A stretch of 64,000 nucleotides of DNA from Phaseolus vulgaris. Taxonomy: Eukaryota > Streptophyta > Magnoliopsida > Fabales > Fabaceae. Under the pieces are notes generated by a model, which did no database searches, was not told where the DNA came from, and worked only from the letters and a program-made list of their open reading frames with translations. The translations under genes and the position numbers were made by a program. Below, in pieces: positions 34,389-46,417 of the stretch. Numbering within the stretch: position 1 is the stretch's first letter; each line of letters starts with the position of its first letter. Location of the stretch: the NCBI RefSeq assembly GCF_000499845.2, contig NC_023759.2, forward strand, positions 41,356,672 to 41,420,671, given 5' to 3'.

Positions 34389-35831
34389 CTATTTAGTTCG
34401 GCTTCTACGCTCAGGGCTTTCGCTTTTAGGTCTCGTTCGTCTAACCGGACTTTCGCTTCTTTTCCTTCTGTTCAAAAGATAGTGATTGTCACGGGTTCGG
34501 TCGTCTCTTCGTCCTGCACATTCTCGGGGATCATGATCACGCTGGGGTGACCTGGATACAGTAAGGGTAGTTTTCACGAACTTACGGAGGTGACCGGCCT
34601 GGACGAGCTCTTCAATTTTATCCTTTAGTGCTTGGCATCCTTCGGTCGTGTGACCGTAGTTACGATGGTACTGGCAACGTTTACTGGTATCGGCATTGGG
34701 AGGGGTTTGCGACTGCTTTAGTGCCGGAATCAATTCAATCTGTAGTGCTTCGTCTAGAACTTTCCCCCTTGGTACAATCAAGGGAGTGTAGTTGTGGAAG
34801 CGGGGACCCCTGTTGGGGCGATGGCGATCTCGGTTGGTCGGCACTATGGGGGGACGAATCCCTTTGCCCCTGTCCGTGTTCTCTACATGTGTCTTTCGAT
34901 GATAATCAATGTGTTCTTCTATCTGCATGAACTTTGTCACTCTTGTTCTTAATTCATCCATATTACACGGGGGCCGTTTGATAAGACTTTCAGTGAACCT
35001 TCCAGGCAGTATGGCTGAGACCAAATGATGCATGGCTATTTCTGGATTAAGGTTACGAATGCTCATACACACTTTGCTAAATCTGTCCATGAATGTTCTT
35101 AAAGATTCTCCCTTTTCTTGTTTGACATTAAGGAGGGACATGGAGGATGTCCGATGAGGTCTACTTGTGGCATATTGTGTGGTGAATTTCAATTCCAAAG
35201 CGTCGAAGCTTGTAATGGAATTGGGTGGAAGGTCAGAGAACCATCCAAGGGGGCCTTCCCTGAGAGAGGTGGGGAAGACTTTACACCACACCGTCCGATC
35301 AGTTGTGTAAAGGGTCATTTGAGTTCTAAATATATTCAGATGTTCGTCCGGGTCTGTGGATCCATCGTAAAGATTTATCGTTAGGCCTCTCCACTTGTCA
35401 GGGAGAGGGGTGGCTATGATATCATCAGTGAACGGATGGCCTCTCGGGTTTGCTACCCTGTTTGGGGTTACCTGCTTCACACTCTGATGGGTGTGCTGAA
35501 CGAGTGATGTGGGAGGCATAGTTTGGGCTATTGTTTGGGCTATTGTCTTCGTTCCTGACTGGAGTGGTGGTGGAGAAGGCGCACGCGAATGTCCTTCACG
35601 CTCAGATTGCTCGAGTCTTTCCATCAATCTTTTGTTCTGCTCTTTCAGTTGAGCCATCTCTTCCGCATGCCGCTGGCGTTCCTCTTCTTGTCTTTTTTTC
35701 TTTTCATCTTGACGTAGTTGATCAATGACTCCCTTCTGGAGTAACTCCTGCATCTGAATCTGAAGGGTTTGGAGTATCGTCCTATGTTCTTCCGTGGCAG
35801 TATCATTGTTGTTGTTCGTCGTTGAACCCAT
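34389..35831 (-). CDS. Gag of Tat/Ogre-like element A
   Basis: 480 codons, starting 45 bases from the primer-binding site. Residues about 15-80 are a strongly charged coiled coil (KKKRQEEERQRHAEEM). Residues about 135-315 are the Retrotrans_gag core (FTDDIIATPLPDKWRGL, LYDGSTDPDEHLNIF, GPLGWFSDLPPNSI, FSKVCMSIRNLNPEIAMHHL). C386, H389, H394 and C399 form a C-x2-H-x4-H-x4-C zinc-finger-like motif followed by LKDKIEELVQAGHLRKFV, characteristic of the Tat/Ogre branch. The tail is arginine- and serine-rich. The ORF is complete from ATG to UAG, and the frame continues into protease beyond that codon. Gag forms the cytoplasmic particle, but here the element is deleted and only shell protein could be made. 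Confidence 0.9.
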   Translation of the reverse strand: MGSTTNNNNDTATEEHRTILQTLQIQMQELLQKGVIDQLRQDEKKKRQEEERQRHAEEMAQLKEQNKRLMERLEQSEREGHSRAPSPPPLQSGTKTIAQTIAQTMPPTSLVQHTHQSVKQVTPNRVANPRGHPFTDDIIATPLPDKWRGLTINLYDGSTDPDEHLNIFRTQMTLYTTDRTVWCKVFPTSLREGPLGWFSDLPPNSITSFDALELKFTTQYATSRPHRTSSMSLLNVKQEKGESLRTFMDRFSKVCMSIRNLNPEIAMHHLVSAILPGRFTESLIKRPPCNMDELRTRVTKFMQIEEHIDYHRKTHVENTDRGKGIRPPIVPTNRDRHRPNRGPRFHNYTPLIVPRGKVLDEALQIELIPALKQSQTPPNADTSKRCQYHRNYGHTTEGCQALKDKIEELVQAGHLRKFVKTTLTVSRSPQRDHDPRECAGRRDDRTRDNHYLLNRRKRSESPVRRTRPKSESPERRSRTK

Positions 35832-35875
35832 CCTCGAGTGTTGGTACCTCTAGGTCTGGGAATACTGATTACTCG

Positions 35876-35893
35876 GCCCCACGGTGGGCGCCA
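35876..35893 (-). other. Primer-binding site of element A
   Basis: On the minus strand TGGCGCCCACCGTGGGGC lies two bases inside the 5' LTR. TGGCGCC-type sites directly after the LTR are common in plant Ty3/gypsy elements of this branch. Confidence 0.8.
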
Positions 35894-35895
35894 AT

Positions 35896-36382
35896 TGTAC
35901 CTTTATGGATATTGGGGACTAAGTAATGTTGATCCACGTCGATACAAGGTGTCTGCTTCGCTCTCGGTTGTCCTATTCTTCAAGTCTCCTACTTCCTCGC
36001 GTGCCTCGTTCGGCCAGTGGGGGTACCTGCGATTGTGCTCCGACGCTCAAGTCAGCCATCTTTTCCAGTGAGAATCTTTGATAGTATGAAAACATACCTT
36101 TTCTCCCCCTTCGACGTCCCTTTTAGTAGGTTGACCTGGGCCTTGGTCACGTGGGCCAAGCAGTTGGTGGTCAGAGACATGTTTAGTGGCTTCTGGGTCG
36201 TGTTTGATGGTGTCCTGAAAATTAGGGGAGTGGTCCAGAAGACGTGCTTCGACTTAGTCAATGGTCGTTGTAACTGCTTTCCACTTCAGCGAAACAATCG
36301 TAGTGGATTTAACTAGATGTAATTAGATTTAATTAGATTTATTCGACGTAAATCGCTCGACCGTTCGGTGCTGACCGGTACA
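35896..36382 (-). repeat. 5' LTR of element A (intact, 487 bp)
   Basis: Bounded by TGTACC and GGTACA, a perfect 6-bp inverted terminal repeat, and followed by the TTAAC duplication. The outer 167 bp match the fragment at 29612-29766. Shares GGTACCTG...GCTCCGACGCTCA with the probable solo LTR at 61959-62411. Confidence 0.88.
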
Positions 36383-36387
36383 TTAAC
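36383..36387. repeat. Right TSD of element A (TTAAC)
   Basis: Exact match to 29607-29611. Confidence 0.85.
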
Positions 36388-37434
36388 AATTATATAAATT
36401 TGAATGATCCTTCTCACTTAATATTTCAAGATAGATATCCAGGTAGATATTTGATACATGAATACAAGAAGATTAGCATATGTGTATGTGACAATCTTCA
36501 CTTTTAGAATAAAACCTAAACATATTAAACAAGATAAGTTTTATTACACAATAATATTTAATTGTTATAGCAAGTAATTATTAATTTAGAATTAATATAA
36601 TAAATTTGATTATATTTATAATATTATGTTATACAATTTAATATGGCATGTGAATTAAAACCATCATAATAAGAATTTTTTATTAATATATTTTTAAAAG
36701 ATGAAAAAAATAATAAAATAATTAAAAATAAATATTGTAACATGAAACATGACACCAAATGAAAATTAGTTAAATATTAAGAATGAAATAGAGTAACCAT
36801 ATGAAGAAGAAATTAGAAGTTGTAAGTTTATATATTATGAGTAACAAGTTTTAAAGAAATATTATTAGTTAGAGAGATAATTTGATACACTAAACCGAAT
36901 TATTTGAATAAAAAAAACTTATAAAGTGGTCAAATAAGTTAAAATAAGTTGCCTAATATGTTCAAAATCCTTAAAAAGTTTGATTTCTCGATGAGTATGT
37001 GGAATTGATGGTTAGTGATAGAATAGGTTGATTTTTGGCGGATAAATACGTTGGTATTTCATAGTTTCTAGAAGAAACAAAATTCAAGAATGGTTTACAG
37101 AAGAAGATGCAATAGAGTGTAAGTTAGAGAGTATATGGTGTTGAATAATTTAATTGCTGAAGAAAAGACACGGTGGCGGCTGATGTAACACTAGTACATA
37201 TTCTACACCCTCACAAGATTAGGGTCTACAACTTAGACAAAGATAGGTTATTGGAATGCAGAAATACACTGTATTCAACCTCTTTTTCACTCATTCCCGG
37301 GCCCTACGATCATTTTTTTTATGTCCCCACCTTTTTCTTAATTTCGCAATAACGCCATCTTATTAAATATAAAATCAAATATAAACACACATATAATCTT
37401 TTAACTTGTTTTCATCAACTATTTCTTCTGCTTT

Positions 37435-37473
<39 letters not shown>

Positions 37474-38913
37474 TTAATTTTCAATCTTCTCAATTAAGGT
37501 ATCTTTAATTATACTCAAACATTCTAGTTAGTTTAAGTTTGAGTAAATGATATAAATTTATATCAGAGTTTTATTATTTTTTTATCATAAAGTGTACAAC
37601 TATTTATGGAAATTAAGTTGAACCTTTAGTTGGACGGATGATTAAATCAGTTCAATCAAATTTAATTGTTCCTTAATTATAATTTATAAGTATTTATTGT
37701 GCCATGCTTATTAATAATATTGTTAAATCTTTCATGTTGTTTGGAAAGTTACTTATGTAATATACCGAAATATCAAAATGTTCAATAACTTATCCATGTC
37801 TAGAGACTTGACAAAAATAGATAAAGATATTTTTAAAACATTAAAAAAATCATATTTTAAGCTATTGGAATAAAAAAAATTCTCATCATATACATGTTCA
37901 TATAATATTTAAAAACTTATTCGACAAATTTGAAAAGTTTAGTCCTAAATGTATTAATGAGTTTTCAGATGTAAATATCTAACAAAATTTAAGTCAGTTT
38001 TAAATTTTTTATTATTATATTAATATCATGTCATACGAATAATTTTATTTAAAATAAACTTTTTCTTGACCTAAACTTTTGTCTAATTGAAGCAAACGAT
38101 GTTCCAAAATATTATTATTAAATCTAGGTTTGTCTTGTTCTAAAGTAGCTATATACCAAGGATTAAGGATGGGAAAAATATTGATATTCCTAAGTATAAG
38201 TTTTTTCTTACCCACATATTAAATGAAGGAGGAGAATATGATATTATTATCCGTATATTAAACAGTAATAGTATCAACTATATACGCCAAATATGTAAGG
38301 GGTAGTTAGTACCCTAAAAAATGACAACACTGAATCTACCCTAAAAACGACAACAACAATAAATGAGATTTTTAAAGGTGAGATTAAAATATTATTAATT
38401 TGAGTGAATAAGGTACACGATATTATGAAAAAACTTCATTAGAAAAAACATGGAATGAGACTCTCCCGTGGAACACTGAAGAGTGAGCGAATAATTAATT
38501 GTTTGCATATGCGGAAATTTCATTAGAAATTATAAAATTTACAATTATTTATTTATTTATAAATAAAATATATTGAATTAAAAAATTAAAAAATAAATAA
38601 ACAGAAGCAAGGCAGAGAAGTGAAATGTTTGGTGTTGTATGGAACATGTGGAGAACGCGACTCGCTGATTGATGCTGACACAATTCCTTTACTAAAACTG
38701 TCATGCGTGTGCGTATGGGGTTGCGTTATAACCACAATACTTTTTAAGTTTTTAAAAAATAAAATATATTTGAACAAATTAATCTGATAAATAGATGTAG
38801 TGTATGATAAAAAAATGTAATAAAGACAAATATTAAAATAAGGTAGGGAAATCAATAGAGTCCAAATTCTAATGGCCAGCTCAGTCGTACCTTATTTTCC
38901 ATTGGAGGAGTTG
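36388..38913. other. AT-rich intergenic DNA upstream of the ERF1B-like gene
   Basis: No conserved ORF. Holds a (TA)n microsatellite, listed separately. The right-hand part may belong to the distal promoter of the ERF gene. Confidence 0.5.
37440..37469. repeat. (TA)n microsatellite
   Basis: About fourteen TA repeats. Confidence 0.95.
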
Positions 38914-39181
38914 GCCACGTGGCTTAATTATTGTTTGACTCACGTGACAAAATTAGTTAATATACTTATCCTGTTTTCATGAAGCCAAAGTGATTTAGTA
39001 GAAAATTAGGCACAGTAGCTCTTATTTAAATAGTGGCAAATGGTGATAAATTCATCCTCCTTGCCCAACAAAATAAACTTCCCTGTGCATTATAACTAAC
39101 TTATTCATTTTCTAATTCCAACGATTTTCCATCAACGATTTTCTGGTCCTTTTCCTTCCTCCTTTTCTACGGGTATATAAG
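38914..39181 (+). promoter_or_regulatory. ERF1B-like promoter: two G-boxes, W-box, TATA box
   Basis: GCCACGTGGC (38914-38923) is a perfect 10-bp palindrome with a G-box core. A W-box core TTGAC (38935-38939) runs straight into a second G-box, CACGTG (38941-38946), as TTGACTCACGTGAC. TATATAAG at 39174-39181 is a good TATA box about 135 bases before the start codon. The leader contains a CT-rich stretch just before the ATG. G-boxes bind bHLH and bZIP factors (MYC2 and ABF types among them) and W-boxes bind WRKY factors. Actual regulation is inferred. Confidence 0.7.
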
Positions 39182-39314
39182 AGAGGCCAATGCAACCCCT
39201 TAGATACGTTCACTCACACTCCAAACCAACACAATTTTACTCACACTTAACTACCTACCACTTCAACATCTAAATTTTTTTTCTCTCTCTCTCTCTGCAC
39301 CTTCATTTTACCAG

Positions 39315-39998
39315 ATGGATTTAGATTTTGATTCTCATTTTTTTTCAAACCAAAACCTTAACTTCTTCGAAAACGCTGGAGACCCTTTTTCCTGGGACTA
39401 CAATTTTGACGACATCTTCAACTTCAGTGACGACCAAACCAAGGAATCATCTTCCACGTCCAACGTTTCCGGCTCTGTGGGCAGCCTCGAGTTACAAGAA
39501 GTATCGTCCAACAACACAACCTACGAAGAAGAACCCAAAGAAACAGAGCCAGCGCCGGCGGCGCCAGCGAAGGAGGGTAGGGTGTACAGAGGAGTGAGGA
39601 AGAGGCCGTGGGGGAAGTTCGCGGCGGAGATAAGGGATTCGACCCGAAACGGCGTTCGGGTGTGGATTGGAACGTTCGACACGGCGGAAGCGGCGGCTCT
39701 GGCTTATGACCAGGCGGCGTTCTCGACAAGGGGGTCTCTGGCGGTGCTGAATTTCCCGGAAGAAGTGGTGAGAGAGTCTCTGAAAGACATGCCGAGTAAG
39801 CCTTGGGAGGAAGGCTCCTCCCCTGTTTTGGCGCTCAAGAGAAAGCACACTATGAGGAGAAAGTCCAGTTTGAAGAAGAAGAAAAGTAAAAACGATGGCA
39901 GGGAGCAGTTGGAGTTCTGCGCCACTTCTCAGAATGTGCTGGTGTTCGAGGATTTGGGCGCTGAGTATCTAGAACAGCTTTTGAGTTTGACTTATTAG
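39315..39998 (+). CDS. Ethylene response factor, group IX, ERF1B-like
   Basis: The product is a 227-residue transcriptional activator that should bind GCC-box promoters and integrate ethylene and jasmonate signals, as ERF1B and its relatives do in Arabidopsis. The acidic, aromatic N-terminus ([15 protein letters not shown], about 23-37) is typical of ERF1-type proteins. The AP2 domain runs from about 91 to 148, with [38 protein letters not shown] and AVLNFP. A lysine- and arginine-rich block at 175-192 is a likely nuclear localisation signal. [15 protein letters not shown] (about 209-223) is an EDLL activation motif. It is an intronless single exon with no breaks, and its length matches ERF1B (about 220). 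The coding region is GC-rich compared with its surroundings. ERF15- and ORA59-like identity cannot be excluded without a tree. Confidence 0.96.
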   Translation: MDLDFDSHFFSNQNLNFFENAGDPFSWDYNFDDIFNFSDDQTKESSSTSNVSGSVGSLELQEVSSNNTTYEEEPKETEPAPAAPAKEGRVYRGVRKRPWGKFAAEIRDSTRNGVRVWIGTFDTAEAAALAYDQAAFSTRGSLAVLNFPEEVVRESLKDMPSKPWEEGSSPVLALKRKHTMRRKSSLKKKKSKNDGREQLEFCATSQNVLVFEDLGAEYLEQLLSLTY

Positions 39999-42900
39999 CC
40001 TCTGTTTCTTGTTCTCTGTTTCTGGTTCTCTGTTTCTGGAATTGTTCATAAACAAATTTTAATCTTGTAATTCTTTCATCACTGGATCAAAACTAATATC
40101 TGGCTTCCTACTTTCTCCTTGTTACTCCTTTTACTGAGTACTCTAGATTTTCAATACTGCATTCAAGAGTTTCCTTTTTATGAAATCAACACTTTACTTC
40201 ATCCCTTCTAAAAAAAAATTTTGTTGATGACTTGTTAATAATAAGTTAACATGATACAGTATTGATATCTACTGATACGGATATAGGTATAAACAGTATC
40301 TACTTTTTAAATTCTGTAGAAGATACTAATAAATATGTATATATTATTCTCGTTTTCGTACTTGCACATTCTAATGTTTTACTTCTTTTTTTATAAATTA
40401 TTTAACATTGATATAGTTGTTAGTTGATAATTTAATTTAATATTTTACATAATAATAATAAATTCGCTTTACTATTTAGTATTGAATAAAAAATATATCA
40501 TTTTAAGATTAAATTCTTATATATTATTGTCTAACATAAAGTTGTCGTATTTTAGTGTTACCAATTGTTTTTCCATTTCTGAAATATTTGAGATTTTATT
40601 GTTTTCGTATAAAGATTTTTGCACTATAACTTATAAATATGGGTTTCTCTTCTCTCATTTTCTTTATAATTATTTTCTTATTTTTTTGTTAGTTTTTAAG
40701 GTTGACATGTTATCTTATATGTTTTCAGTATTTGGTCTTTTAATGTTATAATTTATTAATAGAAATTTGAGTTTTTTTAAATTTTTAAATTTTTAACATA
40801 TTTTATGATATTTTTTATAATTTTTTTATTATATTTATTAAAAATTAAAATTTTAAGTCTAATTTAAGATGAATCTCTAACATATTATTTTGACTAAATA
40901 TATATTTTAAATAACTCTGATATTATGTTAAGAAAATTAATTTTAAATTTAATTCAACTTTATAAAATAAATTTATAAAATAAAATTTTTCTTATATATT
41001 ATAAAGATATCATTATCACTAATCCATTGAAATACTCATTTGTAGAAGTAAAAGTTTATGGTAAAAAAAAATCAAATATTTGTTTACACAAGTGACATAA
41101 GATGGTGTAAGGCATATTTTATTTGGCCAAGAAAATTTAATAGTATTCTTATATGAGTTGATGATAGCTTTATTGATTACGAAAGTAGGAATTAGTTAGG
41201 GAGATAGGGAGATCTCTAGTATCGGTTTATTAATAATATATTCTTTGTCACAAAATAAATTTATATTCCTTCACTGTGGACAAATAAAACATAACTAAGA
41301 GGTAAAAATAACGTTAAATGTTTAATGTACATGAGTTGCTTTCCTCCATGGGATTCTTCAAATAAGAAAATATAAAATTTCATTTTAATGGTCACAAATT
41401 AATAATCATAAATTTCAAGTTTTCTTATTATTAATGTTATTTCTATCTACTAATTTTAAGTTTAGAATTTTTAAAATAATATATTACAAATTGAATAATT
41501 AAAATTATTGTGTTGACAAGCTGGTCTCTCTTATATTGAAAATAAGTTAGATTTTAGTAATATAATATTTTACTTTCTGTTATTAGTTTCAACTTCATTC
41601 TATAATAGGTTTCTACTCCTGACGTTTGGTATAGGTTTTGTAAGAAGTTTGTTTTGTTTTTTCTTTACATGAGTTTGGTATAACCCTTATGTAGTATTTT
41701 TTTTTTTTAATAATATGTTTCATATTGGTGAATTTTTTAGTGTCAGTCTAGTTGAGATGTCAAAATTGGTAGTGTAAGGACCTATAAAATAATTGTAAAA
41801 TTTAATATATTTAAAATGAAACCTAAATATTGCATTATTAAAGTGAAAAGTTCATATAAATAAAAAAAATCAGTTATCCATGTTTCATTTTAAAATAATA
41901 ATCATCTCTCTAGACAGGTTTTTTCTTTTCTTCTCTGTCTTTTCTCTAGATTTTTTTAACCCATCATTCATCAATTGATTGTTGGAGGCCACTTTTGGAC
42001 TTTTGATAGTGAATAGAGTAAAGTTATTGATCAATTTTTTTATTAGAGTAAGTTCAATTCTGGTCATTTTTCCTTTTGAACACCAACTTTGAATTTTTGT
42101 GTGTACCTTCACACCACACTTGAGGTATTTGGCCTATAATTAGCCTCTGTTAGTTCATGATCTTAGTGATGTGTTCATATTGTTAATCAGGACTCTATGA
42201 TGTTGGTTAGGTCATCTTTGTGACTTTACATGTTGGAGCTTAAGGAAAAATAGTAGTGAACTTGAACCCTTATCTCAGGCCTATTTTCACTCAAGTGAAG
42301 GAATTTTTGTTAAGTTAAAAAAGAAAAGTTTTAATTTTGTTTGTTTGGTTATTGTGTATTTACTTGATTGAAAAGTGAATGTTTATTTATTAATTTAAAT
42401 TGAATATTGATTTTCAATAATTGTATGATGAATTGTAAACATATTTATTTTCAAGGAGGGAATGTTATATTGAGATGTTTAGGTGGGGTATTGACTTTGG
42501 GACTTTGTGAAACAAATGTGAAAGAAGTTTATATTATTTATCCTCTGGTGTGAAAGAGAATCTTATTGGGTAGATCATAAGGAATTTACCCTGTCATATG
42601 AGAATATATTTTCTGATGTATGGACTTTGTTTTGAGGACAACTTAGTGATATGACATGTGCAAATTTCTCAAGTCTAATTTTAACACACAAATCTTTCAT
42701 AATTAAAGTCAAATATTTGTTGTTGTATGTCAATGAATTTCTCACATAAATAGTGAATGTGATATGAGAATTAAAAATAAACACTTGATTGTTAAGTAAT
42801 ATAAATAATATGTTGTAATAGAAATTAATATAATTTTATTTTAATGATTATCGACTATAAAATCATATTAAAGTTTTAAGAATAAATTAAAGAGCCGGAA

Positions 42901-44894
42901 AATTAATAAAGAAATAGATGAATCTTGTCTTTTATATATATATATATATATATATTAAATTTTATGATTTAATTATAAGGTTTAATTATAAGGTAAAGTA
43001 AATGGGGATGTTATACATACGTTGAGTTTTATAAAATAAAATATTCTAAAATTGAATAAAAAAATCTATTTATCTTACAATATAAAATAAATAATGCAGC
43101 ATCTAACCATGTTTCTATTAATAATCTCCCAGTAAAAATTAAATTTAAATTTATAACATTGATTTTGATACTAATTATTAAATGGAGTATTTATCTCTAA
43201 TTAAAAACTATTAAAAAAGCAACCTACATTAATGTATAATTATTCCGGTACGAGAAAATAACACATGATAATGTTACTTTTAATTGGCATTGGTATGAGA
43301 ATATCTACTAGAGGTAATAAAACTTTGCCATTGACTTTGTTAAAAATGGTTAGCAATGCATTCAATCCAAACCATTTAATAAGTTTAGATGGGTGAGTTG
43401 GTCCATCAAAACAAAAGTAAATGAAATTAATTGCGGAAGGTCAACAAATTAAAAAAAAAACATTTTAATCAATTTTATCTTTAAAAAATACAAATATTTA
43501 TTGAAATTTTTATATATTAACTTAAAATTTGACATTATTTTTTTGTGTCCACAGGTTCAATTTAAGAATTAAAAAGAGTAAATAAAAAAAGTTGAGGAAA
43601 TTGTAAATCTAATAGGGTAAGCGCTTAAGATACCATTTTATATTTGATGCTAGCATCTAAAGTCAGTGAAATTATAAATTACAAAATCAGCAAAATACAA
43701 AAACAGAGACCGAACCAAATTACTCATTTATTATCTTATAGGGAGACTAATCATCATAATTATATTATTAATTGTGTGTATGATTAAAAACAAAATTGAA
43801 AATTATATAAATTAAAAAATTGAAAATTAACTTAAAATATTTTTAAATATAGGATTTTTTACACTTTTTACATTTACATTTACATTTACTTAAAACTATA
43901 TTTTATTTATAAATAAATAGCTATTAATACATTATGATGTCTTGCCTTCTGAAAAATATGTATTAAGCTACACTAAAAATAATATTTGCTATATATCAAA
44001 GTATATTATCACATTATTTTATTTTGATGTAGTTTAGACAGTTTATTATATATGTTTAACAATATCTAATGCAATAGCATTCTTACTATGTGATATTTTA
44101 ATCTACATTACGTATCCTATCATTTTAGTTGAAATATTTTCTTCATGTCTCCAATACTCAATATCATAAAACACAACTAAATTAAAATACCACCCAAATG
44201 CTAGTATTTTCTCTTCTACATAAATCATTACGTACTTTGATCCATACTAATTTATGTTATTCACATCTTCATTATCAAAATATCTAAAACACATCACTCA
44301 TTCATTATAATCACAAAATAATATATTAATCACTTACATATAAGCTTTTGAAATAGAAAGATGTCATTTAAGTGAGACATCTTCGCTTGAACGATTTGAA
44401 GCTACAAATCAATTTTTGAGTGATAAGATATGTCACTTGGGCATTATTATAATGCTTGAACGATATAATTTGAAGGATAGAGATTAATTCAATTTCTTCC
44501 TCGCTTGAAAATTCAAACTCGTGTTTTAACACCCAACCTCTTAGAAGAAAGAGAATTAATTTTATTTCTTTCTCACTAAAACTATCAACCATGTCATGAG
44601 TGACAAACAATATATTGTGAGTTAACAAATGGATGTTTGAGCAATAGTGTTTTGTCATAGTATTAATTATCACCACTTACATATCACTCAAATAACATGA
44701 CTAAAAAAATCAAACTTGCTTAAATTGTCAATTGAACTCACACAATTTTACTATTTTATACAAATATTTATTCATCAACAACAGAAGTCAAATTATTGTT
44801 CTCTTGATTCAATTAAAAATTGAACATTTAATTCACTCATTAACAAAATAATAATTCACAAATAATGCAAACATTTACAATATCAAATGGCTAC
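39999..44894. other. AT-rich intergenic DNA, no gene seen
   Basis: The first 200 bases should hold the ERF 3' untranslated region. The ORFs at 40482-40751, 41885-42112, 42575-42784 and 44368-44676 carry no recognisable domain. About 41780-42480 is less AT-rich and may be a transposon leader or LTR, but no boundaries were found. Confidence 0.5.
42932..42955. repeat. (TA)n microsatellite
   Basis: About twelve TA repeats. Confidence 0.93.
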
Positions 44895-46417
44895 CACTAG
44901 TACAAAAAAGCTCATTAACAACAGTTAAAATTATCATATAAAGACGATTACCAAACCGTCGTTATTGCAAGTGTCGTTATAAATTAGTTATTTATAACAA
45001 CAGTTCTAGAACCGTCATTATAAAATCACATTAACGACACATGTTAAAAACTATCGTTATTCTGCCAAATAACAATAATTTTTTTTAAAAAAAAATACAC
45101 TTATAATGAAGGTTCCCCACTAGAACCGTCGTTATAAGTGCTTTTTAAGGACGATTTTAGTGGGGAACCGTCGTTATAAGTGTATTTTTTTTTAGGTTTC
45201 TATTATTTTATATATACTCCAATCTGCATAAAATATCAAAATTCCAGAACAATAATGCATGTAATATCATAATTAAAATATGAAAGTCTACAAAAAGTTT
45301 TATAAATATATGAAATTTTTTATGTCATTCTAAAGTGTTATACATGGTTACCTTAAGATGCATCCAAGTGAGTTTCTTTGCATTTGCACTTGTACTTCTC
45401 TTTCAACTCAACATGTTATATCCAGAATAAGCACTGAAATAATAAGATTTCATGTTAGAACACACACATAACATTATGTAATGTAATGTATGAATAATAA
45501 ATTTGTGAATGTAATATAATCATACTTCTCTATCAAAAGTTATGGTCATTTGATGTTTTTTCGCGCTAATTTTTGACAACTCCAAATCTATCACTTTTCT
45601 CCTCAATGTTAGAACTCCTCCATCAAATATACACTAAATGAAACCCTAAACTATTAATTAATCAAAATATACATTCAAATATTTATTAAAAATTTTAAAA
45701 TCCTAAATCCTTAAAATATTAACCTTCTATAGTCCGCAGTGGCAGCGTGTGGACGTGAAAGGTTGGTGCGCACGAAGGTGGAGCCAGTTGTTTGCTTGCG
45801 TGCATTGTCGTAGGTTGAACACCCCCGAACTCATAATCAACACGCTTCATTAAAATTATTAAAAAAAAGTAAAGAGTATTAAAATCCTAACCTGCTAGGA
45901 AAAAGTCACGCGGACGAGTGCTGGTAAGACGGAGCAGAACCAGCAGTGCAGCAACAACGTTCTCCTTCGTTGGTAGCGTGCGGTTGCAGGAGGAAGGGAG
46001 GCAGACGACGCAACCTTAGGGTTGGCCACGCAGTGCGAGCGTAAGGGGCGAGCTTGACGAAGAAGCGCTGGTGCGGTGATGCAGGGTCGACGGGTGGTGT
46101 GGTCAGACGTGCAATGAAGGTGAAGGTGGGAGTGAGAGTGAGGAAGGTGAAAGGAGTGAGAGGAAGAAGATGAAGTGAGAGTGAGAGGAGCCCGCACGGA
46201 AAAAAGCACTCAAGGAGCCATATATGAAGATGGTTTAGCAAGGAATCATCGTTAAAAACATTGAAACATATATATAACAACGGTTCAGCAAGGAACTCTT
46301 GTGCAAAATACCAAAATTTTGCGAAAAACTACAAAAATATCACCACCTCTTTTATAACGATGGTTCTTTACGAACCGTCTTTATACGAAGTTGTAAAATT
46401 CATATTGTATACTAGTG
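44895..46417. mobile_element. Non-autonomous CACTA element with TAC TSD and GC-rich core
   Basis: Starts CACTAGTACAAAAAAG and ends ATTGTATACTAGTG, inverted CACTAGTA termini. The trinucleotide TAC flanks both ends (44892-44894 and 46418-46420), a perfect CACTA-type duplication. The subterminal regions repeat ACCGTCGTTATAA and its inverse (AACGACGGTT-type blocks) many times at 44940-45185 and again at 46215-46385. The middle (45730-46200) is much more GC-rich, and overlapping minus-strand ORFs of 104 and 124 codons run through it. Neither shows transposase or another known domain. The core may be captured host or element DNA. Confidence 0.8.

Larger units (their letters stand above)
29612..36382 (-). 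mobile_element. Tat/Ogre-like Ty3/gypsy retrotransposon, deleted and interrupted (element A)
   Basis: This is a minus-strand LTR retrotransposon flanked by the 5-bp duplication TTAAC (29607-29611 and 36383-36387). From right to left it has the 5' LTR (35896-36382), a primer-binding site, gag (34389-35831) and the start of the protease (33709-34388). At 33708 a second retrotransposon (element B) interrupts it. Reverse transcriptase, RNase H, integrase and most of the 3' LTR are gone, and only 155 bp of the 3' LTR remain (29612-29766). The Gag and protease motifs are those of the Tat/Ogre lineage. The element is dead as it stands. Confidence 0.9.

Noticed and set aside
34628..35728. Plus-strand ORFs within the element A gag
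   Set aside because: Antisense shadows of the minus-strand gag.
39424..39925. Minus-strand ORFs across the ERF1B-like gene
   Set aside because: Shadows of a GC-rich real coding region. The plus-strand AP2 domain is decisive.
41780..42480. Possible LTR or leader of a gypsy-type element
   Set aside because: The texture suggests a transposon, but no TG...CA ends, primer site or second copy could be found in the window.
45895..46280. Two overlapping minus-strand ORFs of 104 and 124 codons
   Set aside because: They lie inside the GC-rich core of a CACTA element, overlap in different frames, and contain no recognisable domain. Left as part of the element.
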